From Gemmatimonadota bacterium (GTDB lineage Bacteria > Gemmatimonadota > Gemmatimonadetes > Gemmatimonadales > GWC2-71-9), in the NCBI GenBank assembly GCA_003222195.1, contig QHVB01000026.1, forward strand, positions 1 to 64,000: a stretch of DNA of 64,000 bases, given 5' to 3'. Positions 56,656-64,000 of this stretch are shown in pieces; positions within the stretch are counted from its first letter, which is position 1, and every line of letters starts with the position of its first letter. The translations under genes and the position numbers were made by a program. Under the pieces are notes generated by a model. That model did no database searches and was not told where the DNA came from. It saw nothing but the letters and a program-made list of their open reading frames with translations.

Positions 56656-58292
56656 CGGCACTCGAGACGATCCGTGCGGCGCTGGCACACGCGGCGTCAC
56701 GATTGGGCGCGTCCGATGTTGAAGTCGCCCTCGAACGCCCCCGCGATCCGACGCATGGTGACGTTGCCACCAACCTCGCCCTGACGCTGGCCAAGACGTT
56801 GGGGCAAAAGCCGCGCGCCATCGCGGAGCGGCTCGTCGCGACGCTCGAGCTGCCGCCCGGTCTCGTTCGGAAGACCGAGATCGCGGGGCCGGGATTCATC
56901 AATTTTTTCCTGGCAGGGGAGCAGGTCGTCGGCGTGCTGCCATCCATCATCGCGGCGGGCAAGGATTATGGAAAGAGCGATGTCGGTCGGAAGGCGAAGG
57001 TGAATGTTGAGTTCGTCTCCGCCAACCCTACGGGTCCGCTGCACGTGGGCCACGGCCGCGGGGCCGCGCTCGGCGACGGCATCGCGGCGCTCCTCGCGTG
57101 GACCGGCTGGTCAGTGACGCGAGAGTTCTACGTCAACGACGCGGGCACCCAGATCGATAAGATGGCCCGGTCTCTGTGGGCACGGGTACAGCAGCAAGCG
57201 GGGCGGCCGGGCGCCATCCCCGAGGGTGGCTACCACGGCGAATACCTGAACGAGCTGGCCGCCACGATTCTGAAGAAGGAAGGAAAGCGCTTCGCCGACC
57301 TCCCCGAGGACGAAGGCGTGCGCCGCAGCCGGGAGATTGGCGTGAGTGCGCAACGTGCCGAGCAGGACCAGGATCTGCGTGAGTTCGGTGTGCGGTTCGA
57401 CGTCGTGTCCCGCGAATCGACGATCTACGAGCGGCGCTTGATCGACGCCACCCTCGCCGAGCTGGCCGCCAAAGGCCATACGTTCGAGGCGGACGGGGCA
57501 CTCTGGCTTCGCACGACCGCGCTCGGCGATGACAAAGATCGCGTACTCAAGAAGAGCGACGGGACGTATACCTATCTCGTTCCCGACATCGCCTATCACC
57601 GCGACAAGCATCAACGCGGCTTCGTGAAAGCGATCGACGTCTGGGGCGCGGACCACCACGGCTACATCCCGCGCATGCGCGCGGCGTTACAGGCCCTCGG
57701 GTATCCCGGCGACTTCTTCCACGTCGAGATCGTGCAGCTCGTGCGCGTGATGCGGGGTGGGGAAGAGGTGCGCTTCTCGAAACGGAGCGGGGAGTTCGTC
57801 TCGTTGCGTGATCTCTTCGAGGAAACCGGCGTGGACGCGGCGCGCTACTTCTTCCTGATGAAGCGCGGCGATTCCCAGTTCGTGTTCGACGTCGATCTCG
57901 CGAAGAGTCAGACCGAGGAGAATCCAGTCTTTTACGTGCAGATGGGCCATGCGCGCATGTCCGGCATCTTTCGCGTGGCCGGACGGGAGCCGGGCAGCGT
58001 GCGGGCGGATGGGGTTGACCTGTCCGTCCTGACCCAGCCGGAAGAGATCGAGCTCGTGAAGGAGCTCGCCGAGTTTCCCGACGTGTTGCGGCGTGCGGCG
58101 GCGGCCTACGAGCCTCACCGCGTCACGGGATACCTCGAGGGACTGGCCCGGATCGCGCACGCGTGGTATCACAAGTACCGCGTGCTGGGCGAGCCTGAGG
58201 AAGCCGCCCGGCTCGTGCTCGCGCGCGCCGTCCAGCAGGTGCTCGCGACTGGCCTCTCACTTTTGGGGATCCGCGCCCCGGAACGGATGTGA
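56652..58292 (+). CDS. argS: Arginyl-tRNA synthetase
   Basis: Charges tRNA-Arg. The 546-residue class I synthetase has an N-terminal additional domain, FVSANPTGPLHVGHGRGAAL (HIGH motif), KVHFIDVWGADHHGYIPRMR-type GADHHGYI, and the KMSKS position as VRFSKRSGEFVSLRDL, then the anticodon-binding DALR domain with MGHARMSGIF and IAHAWYHKYRVL. GTG start overlaps fmdB. Appears complete. Confidence 0.96.
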   Translation: MTALETIRAALAHAASRLGASDVEVALERPRDPTHGDVATNLALTLAKTLGQKPRAIAERLVATLELPPGLVRKTEIAGPGFINFFLAGEQVVGVLPSIIAAGKDYGKSDVGRKAKVNVEFVSANPTGPLHVGHGRGAALGDGIAALLAWTGWSVTREFYVNDAGTQIDKMARSLWARVQQQAGRPGAIPEGGYHGEYLNELAATILKKEGKRFADLPEDEGVRRSREIGVSAQRAEQDQDLREFGVRFDVVSRESTIYERRLIDATLAELAAKGHTFEADGALWLRTTALGDDKDRVLKKSDGTYTYLVPDIAYHRDKHQRGFVKAIDVWGADHHGYIPRMRAALQALGYPGDFFHVEIVQLVRVMRGGEEVRFSKRSGEFVSLRDLFEETGVDAARYFFLMKRGDSQFVFDVDLAKSQTEENPVFYVQMGHARMSGIFRVAGREPGSVRADGVDLSVLTQPEEIELVKELAEFPDVLRRAAAAYEPHRVTGYLEGLARIAHAWYHKYRVLGEPEEAARLVLARAVQQVLATGLSLLGIRAPERM

Positions 58293-59212
58293 GCGTGGGT
58301 GTACTCGTCGTCGGCTCGATCGCCCTGGATTCCGTCATCACGCCCTTCGGCGAGACCGCCGACGCGCTCGGTGGGGCCGCCGTGTTCTTCGCGATGGCGG
58401 GAGCGGTGCTGGCACCCGTCCAGGTCGTCGGCGTCGTCGGGAGCGACTTCCCGCAGGCACATCTCGAGAAGCTCGCCGCGCGCGGGGTCGACCTCGCCGG
58501 TGTGGAGCGGCAGCAGGGCGAGTCGTTCCGCTGGAAAGCCCGGTACTCCTACGATCTGAACAGCCGCGAGACGCTGGAGACGCGCCTCGGGGTGTTCGCG
58601 CAATTCCAGCCCCGCATTCCCGACAAGTTTCGCGACGCGAAGTTCGTCTTCCTTGGCAACATCGATCCCGAGCTCCAGCTGAACGTGCTCGATCAGGTGA
58701 AGCAGCCGAAGCTGGTGGCCTGCGACACCATGAACTACTGGATTCAGGGCAAGAAGGACCTGCTGCTCGAGTTGCTACGGCACATCGACATTCTGATGGT
58801 CAACGATTCCGAGGCGCGCGAGCTGTCCGGCGATTGGAACGTCTATCGCGCGGCGCACTGGATCCTCGGCCGCGGTCCCAAAATGGTCGTGATCAAGCAG
58901 GGCGAGCACGGGGCGTTGCTCGTCGATCCCGACACGACGTTCAAGGTGCCGGCGTATCCGTTGCAGCAAGTGTTCGATCCGACCGGCGCCGGCGATGCAT
59001 TCGCGGGTGGGTTCATGGCCCACGTGGCCCGCACCGGCGATCTGACGTTCCCCAACCTGCGGCGGGCGATGGTCTACGGATCGGCGATGGGATCGCTGGC
59101 GGTCGAAGCGTTCGGTGTCCAGCGCCTCGAGCAGATCACGCTACAGGAGGTCCGCGGTCGCGTAAAGGCGTTCCGCGATCTCGTGCATTTCTCCCTGGAC
59201 GGCGAGGAATGA
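58289..59212 (+). CDS. PfkB-family carbohydrate kinase
   Basis: A 307-residue ribokinase-fold kinase: VGVLVVGSIALDSVITPFGE, GGAAVFFAMAGAVL, ILMVNDSEARELSGD (first signature, NxxE), and FDPTGAGDAFAGGFMAHVAR (second signature with catalytic Asp), then GSAMGSLAVEAFGVQRL. Phosphorylates a sugar or nucleoside; the substrate is not indicated. Its lid and N-terminus resemble adenosine-kinase-like members. Overlaps argS and purM by four bases each. Confidence 0.92.
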   Translation: MSVGVLVVGSIALDSVITPFGETADALGGAAVFFAMAGAVLAPVQVVGVVGSDFPQAHLEKLAARGVDLAGVERQQGESFRWKARYSYDLNSRETLETRLGVFAQFQPRIPDKFRDAKFVFLGNIDPELQLNVLDQVKQPKLVACDTMNYWIQGKKDLLLELLRHIDILMVNDSEARELSGDWNVYRAAHWILGRGPKMVVIKQGEHGALLVDPDTTFKVPAYPLQQVFDPTGAGDAFAGGFMAHVARTGDLTFPNLRRAMVYGSAMGSLAVEAFGVQRLEQITLQEVRGRVKAFRDLVHFSLDGEE

Positions 59213-60252
59213 CGAAGACCGATCGCTACGCGGCGGCCGGCGTCAGGTTGGACACGGCGGATGAGGCGAAGCGGCGCATCGCCCAGCTGGTCAGCGCGAC
59301 GCGGACGCCGCTCGCTCGCGGCCGAGTCGGCGGCTTCGGTGGGATGGTCCGCGTGCCCGAAGGCTACAAGAAGCCGGTGCTCGTGATGTCGACCGATGGT
59401 GTCGGGTCGAAAGTGCTCGTCGCCGCGGCGGCGGGCGTGCACGACACGGTCGGTGAAGATCTCGTCAATCACTCGGTCAATGACATCCTGGTGCACGGCG
59501 CCACGCCGCTCGCGTTCCTCGACTATATCGCAGCCGGGAACCTCGTGGCGGAAATCGCCGAGCAAATCGTGTCGGGCGTGGCGCGCGGCTGCCGGGCGCA
59601 CGACATGACGCTGGCCGGCGGCGAGACGGCGCAGATGCCTGATCTCTATCAGCCGGGGCACTACGATCTGGCAGGGTCGATCGTCGGGGTCGTCGAAGAG
59701 GACACGGCGCTGGATGGGGACCGCGTGGTCACGGGCGATCAACTCATCGGCTATGCCTCGACGGGCCTGCACACCAACGGCTACACGCTCGCCCGCAAAA
59801 TCGTCTTTGACCGGATGAAGCTGACGATCGACGATCCCTTTCCCGAGACCGGGCAGTCGGTGGGGCAGGTCCTGCTCGCGGTCCACCGCAGTTACGCCAC
59901 GGCCCTGCGGCCGGTGCTCGGCACCGTCCACGCGCTCGCGCACGTCACCGGTGGGGGGATTGCCGGAAACCTGGTCCGCGTATTGCCGCCCGGTGTGGAG
60001 GCGGTCGTGGACTCGGGCAGCTGGCCCTGGCCGCCGCTCTTCCGCGTTCTCATGCGCGCGGGCCAGGTCGGGCGAGAGGAGATGCGGCGTGTGTTCAACC
60101 TCGGCGTCGGGATGATTGCGCTGCTGGCGCGCGATGATGTCGAGGCGGCCGTCCGCGCGGCCGAGCGGGCGCACGTGCCCGCGTGGATCATCGGCGAGAT
60201 CCTGCCGGCGCGCGCAGGGACCTCTGCGACGGTTCGGTTTGAAGAAAGATAG
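59209..60252 (+). CDS. purM: Phosphoribosylformylglycinamidine cyclo-ligase
   Basis: Makes 5-aminoimidazole ribonucleotide in purine synthesis; this product also feeds riboflavin genes by pathway proximity. The 347-residue protein has STDGVGSKVLVAAAAG, EDLVNHSVNDILVHGATPLA, LAGGETAQMPDLYQPGHYDL, YASTGLHTNGYTLARKIV and HVTGGGIAGNLVRVLPPGVE, all AIR-synthase motifs, with the C-terminal half ending RVFNLGVGMIAL. ATG overlaps the kinase stop. Confidence 0.95.
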   Translation: MTKTDRYAAAGVRLDTADEAKRRIAQLVSATRTPLARGRVGGFGGMVRVPEGYKKPVLVMSTDGVGSKVLVAAAAGVHDTVGEDLVNHSVNDILVHGATPLAFLDYIAAGNLVAEIAEQIVSGVARGCRAHDMTLAGGETAQMPDLYQPGHYDLAGSIVGVVEEDTALDGDRVVTGDQLIGYASTGLHTNGYTLARKIVFDRMKLTIDDPFPETGQSVGQVLLAVHRSYATALRPVLGTVHALAHVTGGGIAGNLVRVLPPGVEAVVDSGSWPWPPLFRVLMRAGQVGREEMRRVFNLGVGMIALLARDDVEAAVRAAERAHVPAWIIGEILPARAGTSATVRFEER

Positions 60253-61339
60253 AGAGCTCGACGCGATGCGCCGCGCGCTCGAGCTGGCCTGGCGCGGCTG
60301 GGGACGCGTTTCCCCGAATCCCATCGTTGGTGCCGTCGTGTTGCGCGGCAACGACATGGTCGCCGAAGGCTGGCACGCCGAATTCGGCGGACCTCACGCG
60401 GAGCTGAACGTGCTGCACGCGGCGGGCGACAAGGCCCGGGGCGGAACGCTGGTCGTGACGCTCGAACCGTGCGCGCATCACGGCAAGACACCCCCGTGCA
60501 CCGATGCGATCCGCGCCGCCGGCGTACGACGCGTCGTCGCGGCGGTCCGCGATCCCGATCCCGAGGCGCGCGGCGGCGCCGAGGTGCTCAAGCGTGCCGG
60601 CATCGACGTTCACGTCGGATTGCTCGCGGAAGAGGCCGCGGCGCAAAACGCCCCCTTCCTCTTTACCAGACAGCAGACCGAGCGTCCCTTCGTCGCGCTC
60701 AAGCTCGCCACGTCCATCGACGGCCGGATCGCGGACGCCCGGGGCAGCTCGCAATGGATCTCGGGCCCCGAGGCGCGCGATCATGTGCATTGGCTGCGCG
60801 CCGGATTCGACGCGATCGCGGTCGGCGGCACCACCGCCCTCACCGACAACCCGCAGTTGACGGCCCGCGGCGGGCTCACGCCGCGGACACCGCCGGTGCG
60901 GATCGTGTTCGACCGGCGCGCCATGCTGAATCTGGGCGTGTCCCTGGTCCAGACGGCGCGCGAGGTGCCCACGTGGGTCGTCGCCTCGCCGGAGGCGCCG
61001 ATGGCCAACGTGTCGGTGCTCGAGGGCAACGGCGTGCGCGTGTTTCGCCCCGAGGGACTGGCGCAGGCGTTCGCGCAGTTGCGGCTCGCAGGGATCCAGT
61101 CGTTGTTATGTGAGGGCGGGGGCGCGCTGGGCACCAAGCTCCTTACCGAAGGGCTGGTCGATCGCTTGTACTGGGTGCAGTCGCCGGTCTGGCTCGGAGA
61201 GGGCGCAGTGCCGGCTTTTCCAGGCATTCCGGCATATCCGCTCGCCGACGCCCCGCGCTGGGTGGTCGTGGAGCGGCGCTCGCTGGGCTCTGATACATTG
61301 TTGGTCTTGGATCGGCGGCTATGTTTACCGGAATCGTAG
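60239..61339 (+). CDS. ribD: Bifunctional pyrimidine deaminase/reductase of riboflavin synthesis
   Basis: Deaminates and reduces the pyrimidine intermediate in two steps. N-terminal zinc deaminase: RVSPNPIVGAVV, HAELNVLHAAG and TLEPCAHHGKTPPCTDAI; C-terminal reductase from about residue 145: VALKLATSIDGRIAD, SQWISGPEARDHVHWLR and LLCEGGGALGTKLLTEGLVD. TTG 60239 gives the usual DREL-x-M-RRALELA lead; ATG 60266 is the alternative start. Overlaps purM and ribE. Confidence 0.93.
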   Translation: MKKDRELDAMRRALELAWRGWGRVSPNPIVGAVVLRGNDMVAEGWHAEFGGPHAELNVLHAAGDKARGGTLVVTLEPCAHHGKTPPCTDAIRAAGVRRVVAAVRDPDPEARGGAEVLKRAGIDVHVGLLAEEAAAQNAPFLFTRQQTERPFVALKLATSIDGRIADARGSSQWISGPEARDHVHWLRAGFDAIAVGGTTALTDNPQLTARGGLTPRTPPVRIVFDRRAMLNLGVSLVQTAREVPTWVVASPEAPMANVSVLEGNGVRVFRPEGLAQAFAQLRLAGIQSLLCEGGGALGTKLLTEGLVDRLYWVQSPVWLGEGAVPAFPGIPAYPLADAPRWVVVERRSLGSDTLLVLDRRLCLPES

Positions 61340-61908
61340 CAGCGGTGGGCAGGTTAGCGGCGGTGAGCCAGAACAACGGCGCAGCACTGCGCATCACTGC
61401 GCCGTTTCGCGCCGTAAAGAAGGGCGAGAGCATCGCCGTCAACGGGGCCTGTCTGACCGTGGAGCGGGTGGTAAAGGGGGGTTTTACCGTCCAGGCAGTC
61501 GGGACGACGCTTGGACGCACCCTGATCGGTGAGTGGCAAAAGGGCCAGGCCGTCAACTTGGAGCGCGCCCTACGCGCGAGCGACCGCCTGGGCGGCCATT
61601 TCGTCCAAGGCCATGTGGACGCCGTCGGGACTGTTGACGGCGTGACAGCGAATGGAGACGCGTTAGTCGTCGACGTTCGTGTGCCGCGCGAAGTCGCAGA
61701 GACGACGGTTCTGCACGGCTCGATCACGATCGACGGTGTGAGTCTGACGGTGAACGCGATTCTCCGGCCCGGCGTTCTGCAGGTGTCGCTGGTGCCGTTT
61801 ACGCGTGAACACACGACGTTGGGAAAACTCAAGCAGGGTGACCGAGTGCACGTCGAAGCGGACGTGCTGGGGAAATACGTGAGGCAGCTATGTCGTTCAG
61901 CGCAGTAG
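61321..61908 (+). CDS. ribE: Riboflavin synthase, alpha chain
   Basis: Dismutates two 6,7-dimethyl-8-ribityllumazines to riboflavin. The 195-residue protein begins [16 protein letters not shown] and has two lumazine-binding repeats: [20 protein letters not shown] / [20 protein letters not shown] and [15 protein letters not shown] / [20 protein letters not shown]. Normal length. Overlaps ribD by 19 bases and ribBA by 19. Confidence 0.95.
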   Translation: MFTGIVAAVGRLAAVSQNNGAALRITAPFRAVKKGESIAVNGACLTVERVVKGGFTVQAVGTTLGRTLIGEWQKGQAVNLERALRASDRLGGHFVQGHVDAVGTVDGVTANGDALVVDVRVPREVAETTVLHGSITIDGVSLTVNAILRPGVLQVSLVPFTREHTTLGKLKQGDRVHVEADVLGKYVRQLCRSAQ

Positions 61909-63095
61909 AACAGGCGATCGCGGACATCCGCGCCGGGAAGCTCGTCATTGTGGCCGATGACGAGCGGCGCGAGAACGAAGGGGATCTGGTTGGCGCGGCG
62001 GAGAAGGTCACCGCCGACACGATCAACTTCATGGCGACGCACGCGCGCGGGCTGATCTGCATGCCGCTCACGCCCGAGCGCTGCCAGGCCCTCGGCCTGC
62101 CGCAGATGACCGAGCACAACAACGAATCGCACGAGACCGCGTTCACCATCAGCATCGACGCGGCGACCCGCTTTGGCGTGACCACGGGCATCTCGGCTGC
62201 GGATCGCGCCGCTACGATTCGCGTCGCGATCGATCCTTCGACCGTGCCCAGCGACCTGCGTCGGCCCGGGCACGTCTTCCCCTTGCGCGCGCGTCCCGGC
62301 GGGGTGCTGCAGCGCGTCGGCCAGACCGAAGCGAGCATCGATCTCGCGCGCCTCGCGGGACTGTATCCTGCCGGCGTCATCTGCGAAATCCTGAATCCCG
62401 ACGGAACGATGGCGCGGCGTCCCGACCTCGAGCGGTTTGCGCAGGAGCACGGCCTCACGTTCATCACCGTCGCGCAGCTGGTCGCCTACCGGCTGAAGCA
62501 CGAGCGGCTCGTCCACCGGGCCGCCGAGGCCCGGCTGCCCACGCCGTTCGGCGAGTTCCGGATCATCGGATATCGCAACGATGTCGACGCGGCCGAGCAT
62601 CTCGCCCTCGTCTACGGCAACGTGGCGGGCAAGCAGCAGGTGCTGGTGCGGATGCACTCGAAATGTCTCACCGGCGACGTGTTCGGCTCCGCGCGCTGCG
62701 ACTGCGGCTGGCAGCTGCACAGCGCCATGCGGATGATCGCCGAAGCTGGGGCGGGCGTCGTTGTGTACCTCGATCAGGAGGGCCGCGGGATCGGGCTCCT
62801 GAACAAGTTGAAGGCTTACGAGCTGCAGGATCAGGGCCACGATACCGTCGAGGCCAACGAGAAGCTCGGCTTCAAGGCCGACCTCCGCAATTACGGGATC
62901 GGCGCGCAGATTCTGCTCGACCTGGGACTCTCGTCGATTCGCGTGCTGACGAACAATCCAATGAAGCTGGTCGGTCTCGAAGGCTACGGGCTCGAGATCG
63001 TGGAGCGGCTGCCCATCGTGCCGCCGCCGTCGGACGAGAATCGGGCCTATCTCGACGTCAAGCGGGACAAGCTCGGCCACTTCCTCACCCACTGA
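61890..63095 (+). CDS. ribBA: Bifunctional DHBP synthase/GTP cyclohydrolase II
   Basis: The 401-residue enzyme supplies both four-carbon and pyrimidine precursors. N-terminal Rib[82 protein letters not shown]-terminal Rib[54 protein letters not shown], with the three zinc Cys (C in [15 protein letters not shown]). Both halves look complete. Confidence 0.96.
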   Translation: MSFSAVEQAIADIRAGKLVIVADDERRENEGDLVGAAEKVTADTINFMATHARGLICMPLTPERCQALGLPQMTEHNNESHETAFTISIDAATRFGVTTGISAADRAATIRVAIDPSTVPSDLRRPGHVFPLRARPGGVLQRVGQTEASIDLARLAGLYPAGVICEILNPDGTMARRPDLERFAQEHGLTFITVAQLVAYRLKHERLVHRAAEARLPTPFGEFRIIGYRNDVDAAEHLALVYGNVAGKQQVLVRMHSKCLTGDVFGSARCDCGWQLHSAMRMIAEAGAGVVVYLDQEGRGIGLLNKLKAYELQDQGHDTVEANEKLGFKADLRNYGIGAQILLDLGLSSIRVLTNNPMKLVGLEGYGLEIVERLPIVPPPSDENRAYLDVKRDKLGHFLTH

Positions 63096-63097
63096 TC

Positions 63098-63571
63098 GTG
63101 CCACACAAAGCCCCATCCGCGGCGCGCACCTCCAGCCGCCAGCGGCGCGTGGCGATCATTGTCAGCCGCTTTCACGAGAACATCACGACGAAGCTCCTCG
63201 ATGGTGCGCGCGCAGCGCTGCGGCGTGGCGGCATCGCGGACAGCAACGTCGAGGTTACATGGGCGCCCGGTGCGTTCGAGCTCCCGGTGCTGGCGGAGGC
63301 GGCTGCGGCGAGCGAGCGCTTCGATGCGATCGTGGCGCTCGGATGCGTGATCCGCGGCGAGACGCCGCATTTCGAGTACGTCGCGGGGGAAGCCGCGCGG
63401 GGGCTCGGCAACGTCGCGCTCGCGCATCGCATCGCGGTGGGATTTGGCGTGCTGACCACGGAAACCGAGGCTCAGGCGTTGGCGCGACTCAGTAAAGGCG
63501 CCGAGGCGGTGCAGGCGGCGCTGGAAACCGCCGACGCGCTCGAGAGGCTCGGTGCAGCGCCCCGAGACTAA
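63098..63571 (+). CDS. ribH: 6,7-dimethyl-8-ribityllumazine synthase
   Basis: Condenses the RibBA and RibD products to lumazine, which RibE uses. The 157-residue protein has VAIIVSRFHENITTKLLDGA, EVTWAPGAFELPVLAEAAAA, VALGCVIRGETPHFEYVAGE and VGFGVLTTETEAQALARL, with the phosphate-binding GE-T/S and catalytic His (PHFEYV) present. GTG 63098 follows the ribBA stop by two bases. Overlaps nusB. Confidence 0.95.
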   Translation: MPHKAPSAARTSSRQRRVAIIVSRFHENITTKLLDGARAALRRGGIADSNVEVTWAPGAFELPVLAEAAAASERFDAIVALGCVIRGETPHFEYVAGEAARGLGNVALAHRIAVGFGVLTTETEAQALARLSKGAEAVQAALETADALERLGAAPRD

Positions 63572-63986
63572 GGCCCGCGCGCGCGCCCTCCAGCTGTTGT
63601 ATGCGTGGGAGCTGTCCGGCAGGCCGACGATCGAAACCGTGATTGCGCGCGTGGCGGTGATCTATGGCCGCGCGCCGCGCGGGGGCGGGGGGGGCGGGGG
63701 GGGCTACGACCGCGGCGCGGATCTCGCGGCCAAGGCCATCGCCGGGCTGCCCGAATTCGATCGGCGGATCGCCGATGCCGCGGAGCACTGGCGGCTGGAG
63801 CGCGTGGGCGCCGTCGAGCGGAACATCCTGCGCCTCGCCCTCGCGGAGCTCGACGAAGCCTCGACGCCGTCGCGCGTGGTCATCGATGAGGCCGTCAAAC
63901 TCGCGCATTGGTTTGCCGGATCGCGCGCCCCCGCCTTCATCAATGGCGTCCTCGATGCCATCGCGCACGAGACCGGCGCGCTGTGA
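63552..63986 (+). CDS. nusB: Transcription antitermination factor NusB
   Basis: A 144-residue NusB: KARARALQLLYAWELSGRPT, RIADAAEHWRLERVGAVERN, ILRLALAELDEASTPSRVVI, DEAVKLAHWFAGSRAPAFIN, GVLDAI. NusB with NusE (S10) binds boxA RNA for rRNA antitermination. Odd feature: residues around 43-50 are a run of eight glycines encoded by three G runs (5, 8 and 8 bases) interrupted by single C (63681-63703). Overlaps ribH by 20 bases. Confidence 0.93.
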   Translation: MQRPETKARARALQLLYAWELSGRPTIETVIARVAVIYGRAPRGGGGGGGGYDRGADLAAKAIAGLPEFDRRIADAAEHWRLERVGAVERNILRLALAELDEASTPSRVVIDEAVKLAHWFAGSRAPAFINGVLDAIAHETGAL

Positions 63987-64000
63987 GAATCCTGCTGGTC
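63983..64000 (+). CDS. Start of next gene (partial)
   Basis: GTG 63983 overlaps the nusB stop (GTGA) and reads MRILLV to the window edge, a common start for glycosyltransferase or Rossmann-type genes. Too short to identify. Confidence 0.4.

Noticed and set aside
60230-60270. An FMN riboswitch before ribD
   Set aside because: ribD overlaps purM and no conserved RFN-element sequence is visible; the rib genes seem to rely on the upstream operon or an internal promoter.
61143-63116. 657-residue minus frame opposite the rib genes
   Set aside because: Shadow across several well-identified genes.

Overview
The window joins two different kinds of DNA. Positions 1 to about 30,076 are the distal part of a chromosomal (sedentary) integron: a long run of mostly one-gene cassettes, nearly all reading on the + strand, separated by 26 recognisable attC recombination sites plus two mutated full-length sites and about eleven fragments. 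Each full site opens with a GCCTAAC/GTCTAAC core and closes with GTTAGGC/GTTAGAC, with complementary inner arms around the conserved GCAGCTTA(A/G)GCGC block. Site polarity puts the integrase and attI to the left of the window; neither is present here. Positions 30,077 to 64,000 are GC-rich core chromosome in tight operons. The gene style (SxxK serine hydrolases, Tat-exported sugar oxidoreductases, a purM-rib-nusB cluster) would suit a Gemmatimonadota-like soil bacterium, but no marker here proves the taxon.

Array contents, left to right: the end of a DUF4440 cassette whose last 196 bp recur exactly at 7919-8114; a membrane protein; a BrnT/BrnA toxin-antitoxin pair; secreted DUF1579-like and DUF4440-like proteins; a PQQ-type beta-propeller; an NAD-dependent epimerase; a DUF4375 protein; a conserved two-gene cassette; an Arr-type rifampin ADP-ribosyltransferase; a frameshifted PaaI thioesterase; a zinc-ribbon protein; a second BrnT/BrnA pair with a nonsense-mutated toxin; a GNAT acetyltransferase; an EthD protein; a transglutaminase-like membrane protein; an SDR; an ADP-ribosylglycohydrolase; a divergent gene pair; twin cupins; an outer-membrane protein; a VanZ-like protein; DUF3224, DUF1569, DedA-like, TPR-serine hydrolase, DUF2007, lipoprotein and VOC genes.

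AttC quality falls with distance from the presumed integrase. From 1 to about 20.4 kb nearly all sites look complete. From 20.4 to 30.1 kb most are half-deleted or have mutated cores, and the last fragment lies directly against the start codon of a GH78 rhamnosidase. I read this as the fossil end of the array.

The core part starts with the rhamnosidase and a convergent mazG. A divergent dyad promoter candidate separates mazG from a very compact gene string: alr, deoB, cdd, lipoprotein, outer-membrane protein, mtaB, miaB, comFB-like, comEC, fbp, methylmalonyl-CoA mutase large-subunit domain, serine hydrolase, DUF488, lipoprotein, esterase. Next come an outer-membrane protein, a probable periplasmic sugar 3-oxidation cluster (gluconate-dehydrogenase-3-like subunit, GMC oxidoreductase, two sugar isomerase-like TIM barrels), small membrane and nuclease-like proteins, a ferredoxin, an FmdB zinc ribbon, argS, a PfkB kinase, purM and the riboflavin genes ribD-ribE-ribBA-ribH, then nusB. 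Several core genes carry in-frame G-rich tandem repeats or long inverted repeats in their coding sequence.
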